From Streptomyces prunicolor NBRC 13075 (lineage in GTDB: Bacteria; Actinomycetota; Actinomycetes; Streptomycetales; Streptomycetaceae), in NCBI RefSeq assembly GCF_000367365.1, contig NZ_BARF01000048.1, positions 1 to 64,000 of the forward strand: DNA of 64,000 bases. Direction: 5' to 3'. Of this stretch, positions 42,736 through 51,386 are shown piece after piece; within the stretch, counting starts at the first letter, position 1; every line of letters starts with the position of its first letter. A program made the position numbers and the translations under genes. The notes beneath the pieces were generated by a model that was given only the letters and a program-made list of their open reading frames with translations, was not told the origin of the DNA and did no database searches.

Positions 42736-44790
42736 TCATCGGACGGTCACCGCACCCGGCGCGGGCGCATACCCCGTCGGCCGGGCGGTGAACGTGCCCC
42801 GGCCCTGTGTCCGGCTGCGCAACCGCGTTGCGTAGCCGAAGAGTTCGGCCAGCGGCACGGTCGCCGTGACGATCGCCGAACCCGTGCGGGTCGTCGAGCC
42901 GGTGACGCGGCCGCGCCGTGCGGCCAGGTCGCCGAGTACTCCGCCGACGGCGTCCTCGGACACGGTGACGGTGACCTCGACGACCGGTTCGAGGAGGACC
43001 GTCGTACAGGCGCGCAGGGCTTCCCGCAGGCCTAGCCGACCGGCCGTGCGGAACGCCTGCTCCGAGGAGTCCTTCACATGGGTCGCCCCGTCGGTCAGCG
43101 TGACGCGCAGCCCGGTCACCGGGAAGCCGCCGATCGGCCCCTCGGTGAGGGCGTCACGGCACCCGGCCTCCACCGAGCGGACGTACTCCTGCGGCACCCG
43201 CCCGCCGACGACCGCCGAGCGGAACTCGAAGCCGAGACCGTCGAGCGGCTCGACATCGAGCACCACATGCGCGAACTGCCCTGATCCTCCGTCCTGTTTG
43301 ACGTGCCGGTACACCAGTCCGGACACCCCTCGCACGACCGTCTCCCGGTAAGCGACCCTGGGGCGGCCGACGTTGACCTCCACACCGGTGGCCTGGCGGA
43401 TCTTCTCCACCGCGACCTCCAGGTGCAGTTCGCCCATGCCGGACAGGACCGTCTGGCCGGTCTCGGCGTCGGTCCGGACGACCAACGAGGGGTCCTCCTC
43501 GGCCAGTCGGGCCAATGCCGAAGCCAGTCGATCGGTGTCGGTGCTCCTGCGCGCCTCCACCGCCACGGAGACCACCGGGTCGGCGACCGTGGGCGGTTCG
43601 AGGACGAGCGGGGCGTCAGGTGCGCACAGGGTCGAGCCGGCGCGGGCGGACTTCAGCCCGACCACGGCGACGATGTCCCCGGCGACCGCCCGGTCCAGCC
43701 GCTCGTGCCGGTCGGCCTGCACCCGCAGGATGCGCCCGATCCGCTCGGTGCGCCGTACGCCCGGGTCCCACACCGTGTCTCCCTTCTCGATCGTGCCCGA
43801 ATAGATCCGCAGATACGTCAGCCGGCCGGTCGCGGTCGCACTCACCTTGAACGTCAGTGCGGAGAACGGCAGTTGAGGATCGGCCGCCCGCTCCTGCTCG
43901 CCACCGTCGTACGTCCCCCGCACCGCCGGTACGTCCGACGGCGAGGGCAGATACGCCACTACGGCGTCCAGCAGCGGCTCGATGCCACGGTTGCGGTAGG
44001 CCGAGCCGCACAGCACGACCACACCGTCGCCGGTGCGGGTGAGGTCGCGCAGCGCGGAGCTCAACGTCTCGGCGGACAGGGCCGATTCGTCGTAGAACTC
44101 CTCCAGCGCACCCGCGTGCAGTTCCGCCACCGCCTCCTCCAGCAGTCGCCTGCGTCGCCGCGCCTCCTCCAACAGGCTTTCCGGGACCGGGACTTCCTCC
44201 GCCGTGTCGCTGCCATCGGTCCACACCAGGGCCCGTAGCCACAGCAGGTCGACGACGCCGGTGAAGCCGTCCTCCGTGCCGATCGGCAACTGCACCACCA
44301 GCGGCGCCGGATGGAGCCGCTCCCGGATCGAGGCGACGGCCGTGTCGAGGTCGGCGCCCGCGCGGTCCAGCTTGTTGACGAAGGCGATACGCGGCACGCC
44401 GTACCGGTCGGCCTGGCGCCACACCGACTCGCTCTGCGGCTCCACGCCCGCGACGGCGTCGAACACCGCGATCGCGCCGTCGAGGACACGCAGGGACCGT
44501 TCCACCTCGTCGGCGAAGTCGACATGGCCCGGGGTGTCGATCAGGTTGATCCGGTGACCGTCCCAGGCGCAGGTGACGGCCGCGGCGAAGATGGTGATCC
44601 CACGGTCGCGCTCCTGGGGGTCGAAGTCGGTGACGGTCGTGCCGTCGTGGACCTCACCGCGCTTGTGGGTGGTGCCGGTGAGGTAGAGGAACCGCTCGGT
44701 GACGGTGGTCTTGCCGGCGTCGACGTGGGCGAGGATGCCCAGGTTGCGGACGGCGGAGAGCGGGGTGGTGAGAGGGCGTTCGGTGCGCAC
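42736..44790 (-). CDS. Elongation factor G paralogue (FusB-like)
   Basis: A 684-residue translational GTPase with all five EF-G domains. G1 is AHVDAGKTT, G2 region DFDPQERDRGITIFAAAV, G3 DTPGHVDF and G4 NKLDR. It is shorter than housekeeping EF-G and its surroundings lack rpsL, rpsG and tuf, so it is the second copy. Such paralogues may act in ribosome recycling, stress or ribosome protection (the Otr(A)/Tet class is related). The GTG start at 44790 is followed by MRTERPL. A 284-bp leader precedes it. Confidence 0.85.
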   Translation of the reverse strand: MRTERPLTTPLSAVRNLGILAHVDAGKTTVTERFLYLTGTTHKRGEVHDGTTVTDFDPQERDRGITIFAAAVTCAWDGHRINLIDTPGHVDFADEVERSLRVLDGAIAVFDAVAGVEPQSESVWRQADRYGVPRIAFVNKLDRAGADLDTAVASIRERLHPAPLVVQLPIGTEDGFTGVVDLLWLRALVWTDGSDTAEEVPVPESLLEEARRRRRLLEEAVAELHAGALEEFYDESALSAETLSSALRDLTRTGDGVVVLCGSAYRNRGIEPLLDAVVAYLPSPSDVPAVRGTYDGGEQERAADPQLPFSALTFKVSATATGRLTYLRIYSGTIEKGDTVWDPGVRRTERIGRILRVQADRHERLDRAVAGDIVAVVGLKSARAGSTLCAPDAPLVLEPPTVADPVVSVAVEARRSTDTDRLASALARLAEEDPSLVVRTDAETGQTVLSGMGELHLEVAVEKIRQATGVEVNVGRPRVAYRETVVRGVSGLVYRHVKQDGGSGQFAHVVLDVEPLDGLGFEFRSAVVGGRVPQEYVRSVEAGCRDALTEGPIGGFPVTGLRVTLTDGATHVKDSSEQAFRTAGRLGLREALRACTTVLLEPVVEVTVTVSEDAVGGVLGDLAARRGRVTGSTTRTGSAIVTATVPLAELFGYATRLRSRTQGRGTFTARPTGYAPAPGAVTVR

Positions 44791-45074
44791 GGCCCGTGGC
44801 CTTTCGAAAGTGATTCCATACAGGGCAGCGCAATTCCCGTGCAGGTGAGGTGATTTGACGGAGCGTCAAGAAGCTGTCACGTCACGGGCATCCGGTGTCG
44901 GCCGCGCAGCGGACACCGGACGGCCGAAGACACGAGGATCACCTCGTACTGCGAACGGGGAACGACGGCAGCGGTGTTGTCACGCACGGCCGGGCTCCCC
45001 TCACTCGTCAACGGATGTGGCGAGTGTAGAGAAGCCCGGGGTGGTGAAGCACGGGATTTATCAGGTGCGGGTGG
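44791..45074. other. Leader region of the EF-G paralogue
   Basis: No gene. It includes a 9-bp inverted repeat around TCCGGTGTC...GACACCGGA (about 44889-44918), which on the minus strand lies about 100 bases upstream of the start and could be a control structure, and a GC-poor patch near 45050. No riboswitch was recognised. Confidence 0.45.
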
Positions 45075-45746
45075 TCAGGTACAGGTGGGGACGCCGTCCA
45101 GCCAGGCCGGGCCTTGGATGTAGATGTTGGTCATCCAGGCCTTGTAGTCGGGCAGATAGGCCCAGGCGTCATTGGTGTAGCCGTCGGAGGTGACGGTCTC
45201 CGCGTGCTTCTGGCACTCGACGCGGATGCTGGTCGGACCGGGGAAGGCGTAGACGCGCGTGGCGCCGACCGAGGGTGCGGTTTTCGTCCAGACGCCGGTG
45301 CCCCAGGTCCGGAAGACATGCCCTGTCACCGCACCGGTGTTGACGCGGACGGCCCCGAAGTAGTCGGGGCTCAGGCGGACATCGCTGACCATCAGATGCG
45401 TGCCGGACTGCTTGGCCTCGACCATCTTGCCCGCGCCGAGGTAGATCGCGATGTGGTGCAGGTCCGCCGAGTCGCCGTAGGCCAGCAGGTCGCCGGGGAG
45501 CAGCGGGGCGAGGCCCTGGGCGGCGGTGAAGCGGGCGGCGGCGCGGGTCGTGTAGTACTGCCGGCTCGCGTCGCCGTTGAGGATGTCGGAGCCGGCGGCC
45601 TGCGCGTAGGCATAGCGGACGAGACCCGAGCAGTCGAAGCCGACCCGCTCGCCGTCGTGCCTGCTGGCCTCGTGAGTGGCGGAAACGGAACCACCGGGAC
45701 CGGTGTGGACCGGTCCCAGCAGTGCTCCCCCGTGGCGAGGGATCCC
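45075..45746 (-). pseudogene. NlpC/P60 cell-wall peptidase, 5'-truncated
   Basis: The frame is open from just after the upstream stop at 45785 but has no start codon before Met at 45425. It encodes most of a C40 peptidase: catalytic Cys in VGFDCSGLVRYAYAQA (Cys codon at 45632), His in DLHHIAIYLGAGKMVEA, and an intact C-terminus ending GVPTCT. The N-terminal YxWGG part of the domain and any signal peptide are absent. The loss lies upstream of the TnpB insertion boundary but not at it, so it is probably an older deletion. Normally such proteins cut peptidoglycan stem peptides outside the cell. Confidence 0.75.
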
Positions 45747-45786
45747 GCTACGGCCTGTTGAGGGTGATGGAGTTGATGGGCGTCAA

Positions 45787-45900
45787 CTACCCGGCCCTGA
45801 AGGGCCGGGCTTGCAGGCAGAGCGGGACGTGATGTCCCGCTGTGGTTCCCTGCGTCCGGTACCGCTAGGCGGTACTGGGGCGGTTGACTGCGCCCCGCTG
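45787..45900 (-). ncRNA. Predicted TnpB guide RNA (omega/reRNA) scaffold
   Basis: In TnpB elements the guide RNA comes from the 3' end of tnpB and the right end of the element, and the guide itself is the adjoining host DNA. The three hairpins listed for the right end fit such a scaffold. The guide would begin at 45786 on the minus strand (TTGACGCCCATCAACTCC...). Exact 5' end is not predictable here. Confidence 0.5.
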
Positions 45901-47049
45901 CCACGCGGCATCGGCCCGGTGGGCGATGTTGCGGGAGCCGTTGTGGTCCGCGTGCAGGACGGTCCCGCAGGACTTGCACACGAACCGTGCCTGGCTGATC
46001 CGGTTGGACCGGTGGGTGTGCCAGCACTCGGAGCACTGGCGGGAGGTGTTGCGCGGGTCCACGTGGACCACGGGCACACCCGCCCGCCTGGCCTTGTACT
46101 CGACGAAGGAGCCGAGCTGGGCGAACGCCCAGGAGTGCAGTCGTGCCCGCTGGTCCTTCTTGGCCGTAACCCTCTGCCGGATACCGGTCAGGTCTTCCAG
46201 ACCGATACCCCGGGAGGTGCGTTCAGCGGTATGCACGAGCTTCTTGGCGATGATGTGGTTGCGCTGGGTGGCGTACCGGGCTTCCTTGCGCCGCTGGCGC
46301 TTCAAAACCCGGGCCGCACTCTTGGTGCGCTTCTTCTGGAGCTTGCTGCGCAGGTCACGCTTGCGCCGCCGGTACCGGTTGACCTGACGGCCGGACATGA
46401 TCCGCCCGTCCGACGTGGTGGCGATGTTGACGATGCCGAGATCCACCCCGAGGAACCCGTCAGGCTCGAACACCTCGGGCTCGGGGATGTCGATGGTGGC
46501 GATCAGGAAGAACATGCCGTCCCGCATCACCAGATCCGACTCACCCCTGCGGGAAGCCAGGAGTTTCATCGCCTCGGGCGAACACACGAACGGGATGCCC
46601 TTGAGCCGTCCGGCGACCGTCCAGATGCTGACGGTCCGCCGGTCGAGGTTCCAGGTCAGAATTCGGTCGTCGTAGGGCTGCGCCGACGTCTCCCGGAACA
46701 CGATCGGCTTCGACTCCACCCCGGCCCGTCGCTTCGATCCGTCGGGGCCGTAGTTCCCGGCCCGCAGGTTCGCCTTCAGCGTGGCGTACGCGTCGCACAC
46801 CTTCTTCACCGTGCGCACCGCAGCCTGCGCCCCGAGATCGAAGTCAGCCTTGATCCGGTGGTACACGGCATCCTGCAACACGTTGCGCCGCTTCAAGTCC
46901 TTCGCGAACGCCACTTCGGAGGCCGCGTTCGCAGCCCGGTTGCAAGCGCGCAGGGTCGCCGCCAAGGCGTCCGCGTCATGAGCGGACGCAGGCAACATCT
47001 TCACCTGCGCGACGATCTTCTCGTAGAACAACCTAGTACGACTCGCCAT
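45865..47049 (-). CDS. tnpB: TnpB RNA-guided nuclease of an IS605-type element
   Basis: A full-length 394-residue TnpB. RuvC residues are D203 (GVDLGIVN), E285 (GLEDLTG) and D368 (HADHNGS). The zinc ribbon is C339, C342, C358 and C361 (CSECW; CKSCG), and there is a basic bridge helix region (RRRKRDLRSKLQKKR). All catalytic residues are intact, so an active nuclease is likely. The ATG is at 47049. The TAG stop lies in the loop of a right-end hairpin. TnpB helps the element persist by cutting empty donor sites; without TnpA the element needs a transposase in trans to move. Confidence 0.93.
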   Translation of the reverse strand: MASRTRLFYEKIVAQVKMLPASAHDADALAATLRACNRAANAASEVAFAKDLKRRNVLQDAVYHRIKADFDLGAQAAVRTVKKVCDAYATLKANLRAGNYGPDGSKRRAGVESKPIVFRETSAQPYDDRILTWNLDRRTVSIWTVAGRLKGIPFVCSPEAMKLLASRRGESDLVMRDGMFFLIATIDIPEPEVFEPDGFLGVDLGIVNIATTSDGRIMSGRQVNRYRRRKRDLRSKLQKKRTKSAARVLKRQRRKEARYATQRNHIIAKKLVHTAERTSRGIGLEDLTGIRQRVTAKKDQRARLHSWAFAQLGSFVEYKARRAGVPVVHVDPRNTSRQCSECWHTHRSNRISQARFVCKSCGTVLHADHNGSRNIAHRADAAWQRGAVNRPSTA

Positions 47050-47761
47050 GGGAGATCAACTTGCCGTCCAAACACGGCCTTTCGCCCTGGCGGCGAAACC
47101 CCGCGCGCTCCCCCGCTACGCGGGAGCTTCGATTCCTCCCCACCTTGAAGGACGGGGCATCCTCGAAGGAGGCAAGGCGAAGTCGACGCGGAGGCCGTTG
47201 TCCTGGGCGATCGTCGTGGTGCAGTTCGTGCCGTTGGACCCGTTGCACAGGCTCGCGGACGCGCCGCCGGTCTGGTTGTTGAGGATCCAGTGCTGGCCGA
47301 ACTGGTTGCTGAGGTTGTGGGCGCCGTAGCTGTAGTACACGTTGGTCGGGTGCGGGTTGTTGGCCGGGACCACTCCCTCGCCGTAGATGCAGACCGCCCC
47401 GGACGGGCACCCGTCCCAGGGCGTCTCGTCGGCGGGCTTCGCCTGGGCCGCCCCGCTCATCGCGACCAGAGCGGTGGCGGCGGTCGCGAACGTGACGGCG
47501 GCGCGGAACATCGTGCGCATGTTTTCCCCTAGTGGGTCTCCTGCGTCGTCGCAGGCGGTGCTTCGTGCTGACGGGATCAGCCTGTCCCGGGGGAGTCGCG
47601 GGGTCGACGGGTTTCCTGTTGCCCGTCGGGGGGACCGGTGGGAAACCCGGGGTGAGCAGGGAGTTTGTCCGGCGACGGTCAACCGGTGTGTCGGTCGGTC
47701 GGCGCCCATGGCAGCAGGCCGCGCGAGTTCGGGCAACGGACGAAAGGTGCCCGGACCGGCC

Positions 47762-48271
47762 GAGAGCGCGACGGTGACGCAACTTGCCGAGAGGAGCGCC
47801 GCCCGTGGAGTCCTCCACCGCCGCTCCGTCCGCACCTCAGCCGGCTGCTTCGTAGAAGCGGCGGGCACGTTCGTTGTCCGCCAGGACCCACAGAGCGGCT
47901 TGTCTGTAGTCGGCCTGCCCGAAAGCCCTCGACGTGGCCGGCATCAACTGCTTTCCGATGCCCGTGCCCCAGACCTCAGGCATCGCGTAGAGCATGCCGA
48001 TCTCCGCTGTGCCGGGGGTGTCCGGAGCGGGGTCGAACCCGGTGAATCCGACGATCCCGGCCTCGGTCTCGGCTACCGGTACTCCCGACGACGGCCACCG
48101 TGATTCCGCGATGTGTGCCCTCCACTCGGACGCTTCGCGGCTCGGGTCCATGGTGTCGAGGTAGTGCTGGGGAACAAGACCCGCGAAGGCCACCCGGCAG
48201 GAGCGCACGTGGACGCCGGCGACCGCTGGAGCGTCATCGGGCCATGCCTGTCGAATGTGCACAGCCGTCAT
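47762..48271 (-). pseudogene. GNAT acetyltransferase with premature TGA
   Basis: From 48271 the frame encodes 144 residues of a GNAT protein (IRQAWPDDAPAVAGVHVRSCRVAFAGLVPQHYLD; MPEVWGTGIGKQLM; ALWVLADNERARRFYEAAG) and then TGA at 47837-47839. Relatives continue with Trp and a short tail after FYEAAG. Here the same frame past TGA reads GADGAAVEDSTGGAPLGKLRHRRAL, which looks like that tail. A single TGG-to-TGA change explains it. The final stop of the tail is also not where expected, so the gene seems to be decaying. The truncated protein might still fold. Confidence 0.7.
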
Positions 48272-48319
48272 CCTTCAAGTCCCGTCGCTCCGGGCCAAGT
48301 TCTTTGTCCCGAGGGAAAT

Positions 48320-48349
48320 GGTGAGTGCTGGTGAGTGCTGGTGAGTGCC
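48320..48349. repeat. Three tandem copies of a 10-bp unit
   Basis: GGTGAGTGCT, GGTGAGTGCT and GGTGAGTGCC lie in the gap between the GNAT pseudogene and the response-regulator gene. No function is evident. Confidence 0.85.
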
Positions 48350-48411
48350 TGGCTGTCTGCCGCGACGCCGGGAACGAGAGAGGCACTCAGAATCCGGGGT
48401 GTCCGATTCGC

Positions 48412-49104
48412 CTACCGGTCGGTCGAGTTGGGGCGGGCCAGCTCAAGGTCGTAGGCGAGGATCACCGCCTGGATGCGGTCGCGGGCGCCGACCTTCGCCA
48501 GAACGCGGCCGACATGGGTCTTCACCGTGGACTCGGAGAGGAAGAGGCGCTCGGCGATCTCGCCGTTGGTCCAGCCCTGGCCGATGGCGACGAGGATCTC
48601 GCGCTCGCGTTCGGTGAGGGCGCGGATGCGGGGGTCGTCCGTCGCGGGTGGCGTCGCCGGTCCGGCCTGTGAACTCTTGGGCAGGTGCTGGGCGTAGGCG
48701 TCCAGCAGGCGGCGGGTGAGCGCGGGGGCGATGACCGCGTCGCCGGAGGCCACCGCGCGGATACCGGCGAGGAGTTCCTCGGGGTGGGCGTCCTTGAGGA
48801 GAAAGCCGCTGGCTCCCGCGCGCAGTGCCTCGTGGGCGTACTCGTCGAGGTCGAAGGTGGTCAGGATGAGGACGCGGGAGCGGTCGCCGGCCGCGACGAC
48901 CCGGCGGGTGGCCTCGATGCCGTCCATACCCGGCATGCGTACGTCCATCAGGATCACGTCGGGACGCAGCTCGGCCGCCATGCGTACCGCCTCGCCGCCG
49001 TGCGCGGCCTCGCCGACCACCTCGGTGTCGGGGTTGGCCTCCAACAGCATCCGGAATCCCAGGCGTTGGAGGGGCTGGTCGTCCACGATGAGCACGGTCG
49101 TCAT
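48412..49104 (-). CDS. Two-component response regulator, NarL/LuxR type
   Basis: A 230-residue regulator with a receiver domain (acidic D8-D9, phospho-acceptor D54 in VILMDVRMPGMDG, T/S in LILTTFD, lysine in FLLKDA) and a C-terminal LuxR HTH (LTEREREILVAIGQGWTNGEIAERLFLSESTVKTHVGRVLAKVGARDRIQ). The start overlaps the histidine kinase stop (ATGA), giving a cognate pair. The adjacent ABC exporter genes, on the same strand upstream, are the likely target, as is common for this class in Streptomyces. Confidence 0.93.
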   Translation of the reverse strand: MTTVLIVDDQPLQRLGFRMLLEANPDTEVVGEAAHGGEAVRMAAELRPDVILMDVRMPGMDGIEATRRVVAAGDRSRVLILTTFDLDEYAHEALRAGASGFLLKDAHPEELLAGIRAVASGDAVIAPALTRRLLDAYAQHLPKSSQAGPATPPATDDPRIRALTEREREILVAIGQGWTNGEIAERLFLSESTVKTHVGRVLAKVGARDRIQAVILAYDLELARPNSTDR

Positions 49105-50438
49105 ACCGCTCCCTCAATCGTCCCGGTCGTCCCGGTCGTCCCGGTGAGCGGGGTGGGGTCGAGGGTGGCCCGTACCGTCCAGCCGCCGCCGGGGGCCGGG
49201 CCCGCGGTGACGGTGCCGTGGTAGAGGGCGGCGCGTTCTCTCATGCCGGCGAGTCCGTGTCCTTCGTCGTGGCTGGGTGCGGGTCCGGCGGTGGCTGTGC
49301 CCGGGCCGGTGTCGTGGCAGTCGATGCGCACCCGTGCGTCCTCGACGTTCACCGTCAGGTCGACGCGGGTGTCGTGGCCCGCGTGCTTGAGGGCGTTGGT
49401 GAGCGCCTCCTGCACGATGCGGTACACGGTGAGTTGGACCCCGCGGTCGAGCGCGGACGGGTCGCCGCCGGTGCGGTACACGACCTGGGGACCGGCCGCG
49501 CGGATACGGGCGCACAGGGCGTCGAGGTCGGCGATGCCGGGCTGCGGGCTGAGTTCGAGGGCGTCGGGCGTGCCGGTCTGGACGCGCAACACGCCCAGCA
49601 TGCGGCGCAGTTCACCGAGCGCCTGGCGGCCGGTGTCGCCGATGAGGAGGAGGGCCTGCTTTCCTCGCTCGGGGGCGAGGTCGGTGGCGTAGGCGCCGCC
49701 GTCGGCGAGGGTGATGATGACGGAGAGGTTGTGGCCGATGATGTCGTGCATCTCCCGTGCCACGCGGGTGCGTTCGGCGGCGGCGGCCAGTTTGGAGCGC
49801 TGGTCGCGTTCGATCTCCAGGCGGGCCGCGCGATCGCGCAGTACGGCGAGCTGGGCGCGCCGGATGCGGACGACGAGACCGAGCGCCACGGCCGCGGTGA
49901 TCGTGCTGAACAGGACGAACAGCGCGTCCAGGAACGGCACTTGGGACGGCAGCCGGACGGCGAACAGCCCCAGGGCGCAGGCGGTGACGGCGCAGGCGAT
50001 CGGCAGCCGCCGCAACTGCCCGTGCAGGGCAAGGCTGTAGAGGGAGATCAGCAGGGCGACGTCGGCGCGCAGCCAGGCGCCCAGCCCGAGTTGGACGAAG
50101 AACACCGCGGCGATGACGGCGAAGGCGAGCGTCGGTCTGCGGCGCCGCCACAGCAGCGGCAGGATCAGTCCGGCCTGGAGGGCGATGGTCGCGGGCCAGG
50201 GCAGATGGATGAAGCTGTTGTCGAAGCCGCGCCGTCGGCCGTCGTCGTCGTCCACCAGGTCCGGCACGCAGAACATCACCGCGACCAGGACGATCAGGGC
50301 CGTGTCCAGCACCCACGGATGCTTCCGGTCGCCCAGCTTGATCCGCCGGCCGAGCCGGGACAGCCCGCCGGCCAGGGGGTGACTCCACGGGAGGTCCGCC
50401 TCCGCGAAGGGGGCGGGGGCGGGGTCGTCGAGGCTCAT
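49101..50438 (-). CDS. Two-component sensor histidine kinase (HisKA_3 type)
   Basis: A 445-residue membrane kinase. Four to five hydrophobic segments occupy about residues 40-180, followed by a coiled region, the phospho-acceptor HisKA_3 motif AREMHDIIGHNLSVII, and a HATPase domain (VYRIVQEALTNALKHA; GHGLAGMRERAALYHG). ATG 50438 has GGAGGGG at good spacing; the upstream GTG 50447 would be too close to it. The C-terminus contains a TGTTGTTGT run encoded by a 9-bp tandem repeat. It overlaps the response-regulator gene by 4 bp. Confidence 0.92.
   Translation of the reverse strand: MSLDDPAPAPFAEADLPWSHPLAGGLSRLGRRIKLGDRKHPWVLDTALIVLVAVMFCVPDLVDDDDGRRRGFDNSFIHLPWPATIALQAGLILPLLWRRRRPTLAFAVIAAVFFVQLGLGAWLRADVALLISLYSLALHGQLRRLPIACAVTACALGLFAVRLPSQVPFLDALFVLFSTITAAVALGLVVRIRRAQLAVLRDRAARLEIERDQRSKLAAAAERTRVAREMHDIIGHNLSVIITLADGGAYATDLAPERGKQALLLIGDTGRQALGELRRMLGVLRVQTGTPDALELSPQPGIADLDALCARIRAAGPQVVYRTGGDPSALDRGVQLTVYRIVQEALTNALKHAGHDTRVDLTVNVEDARVRIDCHDTGPGTATAGPAPSHDEGHGLAGMRERAALYHGTVTAGPAPGGGWTVRATLDPTPLTGTTGTTGTIEGAV
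49119..49145. repeat. 9-bp tandem repeat in the kinase gene 3' end
   Basis: CGTCCCGGT occurs three times in tandem (plus-strand reading), coding for a Thr-Gly-Thr run at the C-terminus of the kinase. In-frame units of 9 bp can vary in number without breaking the gene. Confidence 0.85.
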
Positions 50439-50540
50439 CGGTGTCACCCCTCCATTGTGCGGTCGCGGCGGTCATACGGCGGCGCGGCATCCGGCCGGTG
50501 ACCAGGCCGGATGCCGCGCGGCTCGCCAGAGGCACCGGCC

Positions 50541-51386
50541 TCAGGCGTCGGTCCGCACCAGCCGGTACGCGGCACCGGCCAGCGCGAGGGCCGTCCAACC
50601 CAGGAAGACCAGGAGTCCGGCGGTGGGTGAGAGGGTCGTCGAGTCGTGGGTCAGCGCGAACATCGACCCGCCCGCATTGCTCGGCAGATAGGGGCTGATG
50701 TCGTCCTGCCAGGAACTGGGCAGCAGCGAGATCAGGCCCGGGACCAGCATGAACGTGGCGACGAGGACCGAAATGCCCCCGGCGACCGAGCGCAGCAGCG
50801 CCCCCAGCGCGGTACCGATCACGCCGACCAGCCCGAGGTAGAGACCGGCGCCGAGCAGGCTCCGTACGACTCCGGAGTGGGAGAACGTGAGGGCGGCCGG
50901 GGTGTCGGAGACGATGCCGCTCACGATCGGGAACGCGACGAACACCCCGACGAGGGCGACCCCGAACGCGACCACACCGAACACCAGGGCCTTCGACCAC
51001 AGCACCGGCAGACGGCGCGGTACGGCGGCCAGGGTGGAGCGGATCATGCCGGTCGAGTACTCGCCGGCGGTGACCAGGACGCCCAGCACACCGAGCGCCA
51101 GCTGCGCGAAGTTCGTACCGAAGAGGGAGATGTCGAGCGCGGTGGAGTTCGCGTCGTCGGACCTCAAGTGCCCTGATCCGTACGAGGACTTGTAGTGCGC
51201 GGCGGCGATCAGGCCGAACGCGATCAGGAACAGCAGGCCCAGGCCCAGGGTGATCCAGGTGGAGCGGAGGGACCACAGCTTGGCCCACTCGGAGCGCACC
51301 ACCCGGCGCCCGGTGACCTTGTACGGCGGTCGGGCCGGTTTCACCGGTGCGGGTGCGGCGCTGTCGGTCGCGGTGATGGTGCTCAC
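50541..51386 (-). CDS. ABC-2 type transporter permease
   Basis: A 281-residue membrane protein with six hydrophobic segments and an N-terminal cytoplasmic segment VVRSEWAKLWSLRSTW, typical of ABC-2 exporters found next to BcrA-like ATPases. GEYSTGMIRSTLAAVPRR is the conserved second cytoplasmic stretch. The GTG start overlaps the ATPase stop by 4 bp, so the two form one exporter. Substrate unknown; the neighbouring two-component system suggests response to an antibiotic or cell-envelope stress. Confidence 0.9.
   Translation of the reverse strand: MSTITATDSAAPAPVKPARPPYKVTGRRVVRSEWAKLWSLRSTWITLGLGLLFLIAFGLIAAAHYKSSYGSGHLRSDDANSTALDISLFGTNFAQLALGVLGVLVTAGEYSTGMIRSTLAAVPRRLPVLWSKALVFGVVAFGVALVGVFVAFPIVSGIVSDTPAALTFSHSGVVRSLLGAGLYLGLVGVIGTALGALLRSVAGGISVLVATFMLVPGLISLLPSSWQDDISPYLPSNAGGSMFALTHDSTTLSPTAGLLVFLGWTALALAGAAYRLVRTDA

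Larger units (their letters stand above)
45787..47175 (-). mobile_element. IS200/IS605-superfamily TnpB-only element
   Basis: A 1389-bp element containing tnpB but no tnpA. Boundaries are set by the disrupted gene, with a 3-nt ambiguity because TTG occurs at both junctions. The right end carries nested hairpins: CCCGGCCCT/AGGGCCGGG (45790-45809), GCGGGAC/GTCCCGC (45822-45840) and GTACCG/CGGTAC (45859-45875). The left end has the imperfect palindrome CCCC..CCTT.AAGG.GGGG (47138-47157), typical of this superfamily. There are no inverted terminal repeats and no clear target duplication. Confidence 0.85.
45748..47520 (-). pseudogene. Small secreted Cys-containing protein (peptidase-inhibitor-like), split by the TnpB element
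   Basis: The 5' part (47520 down to 47173) encodes a signal peptide (MRTMFRAAVTFATAATALVAMSGAAQA) and a mature protein with WDGCPSGAVCIYGEG, QHWILNNQTGG and NGTNCTTTI. After the element, 45786 down to 45748 supplies an in-frame tail LTPINSITLNRP and a TAG stop. Joining GAC TTC GCC TTG to ACG CCC restores a 127-residue protein exactly. The family is uncertain; CPSGAVCIY recalls I36-type secreted inhibitors. The ATG has GGGGAA upstream. The gene is broken by the insertion, which would add about 16 foreign residues. Confidence 0.75.

Noticed and set aside
45787..47175. Possible CRISPR or Cas12-type locus because of the RuvC nuclease
   Set aside because: There are no repeat-spacer arrays or other cas genes; length, zinc ribbon and hairpin ends fit TnpB of IS605-type elements.
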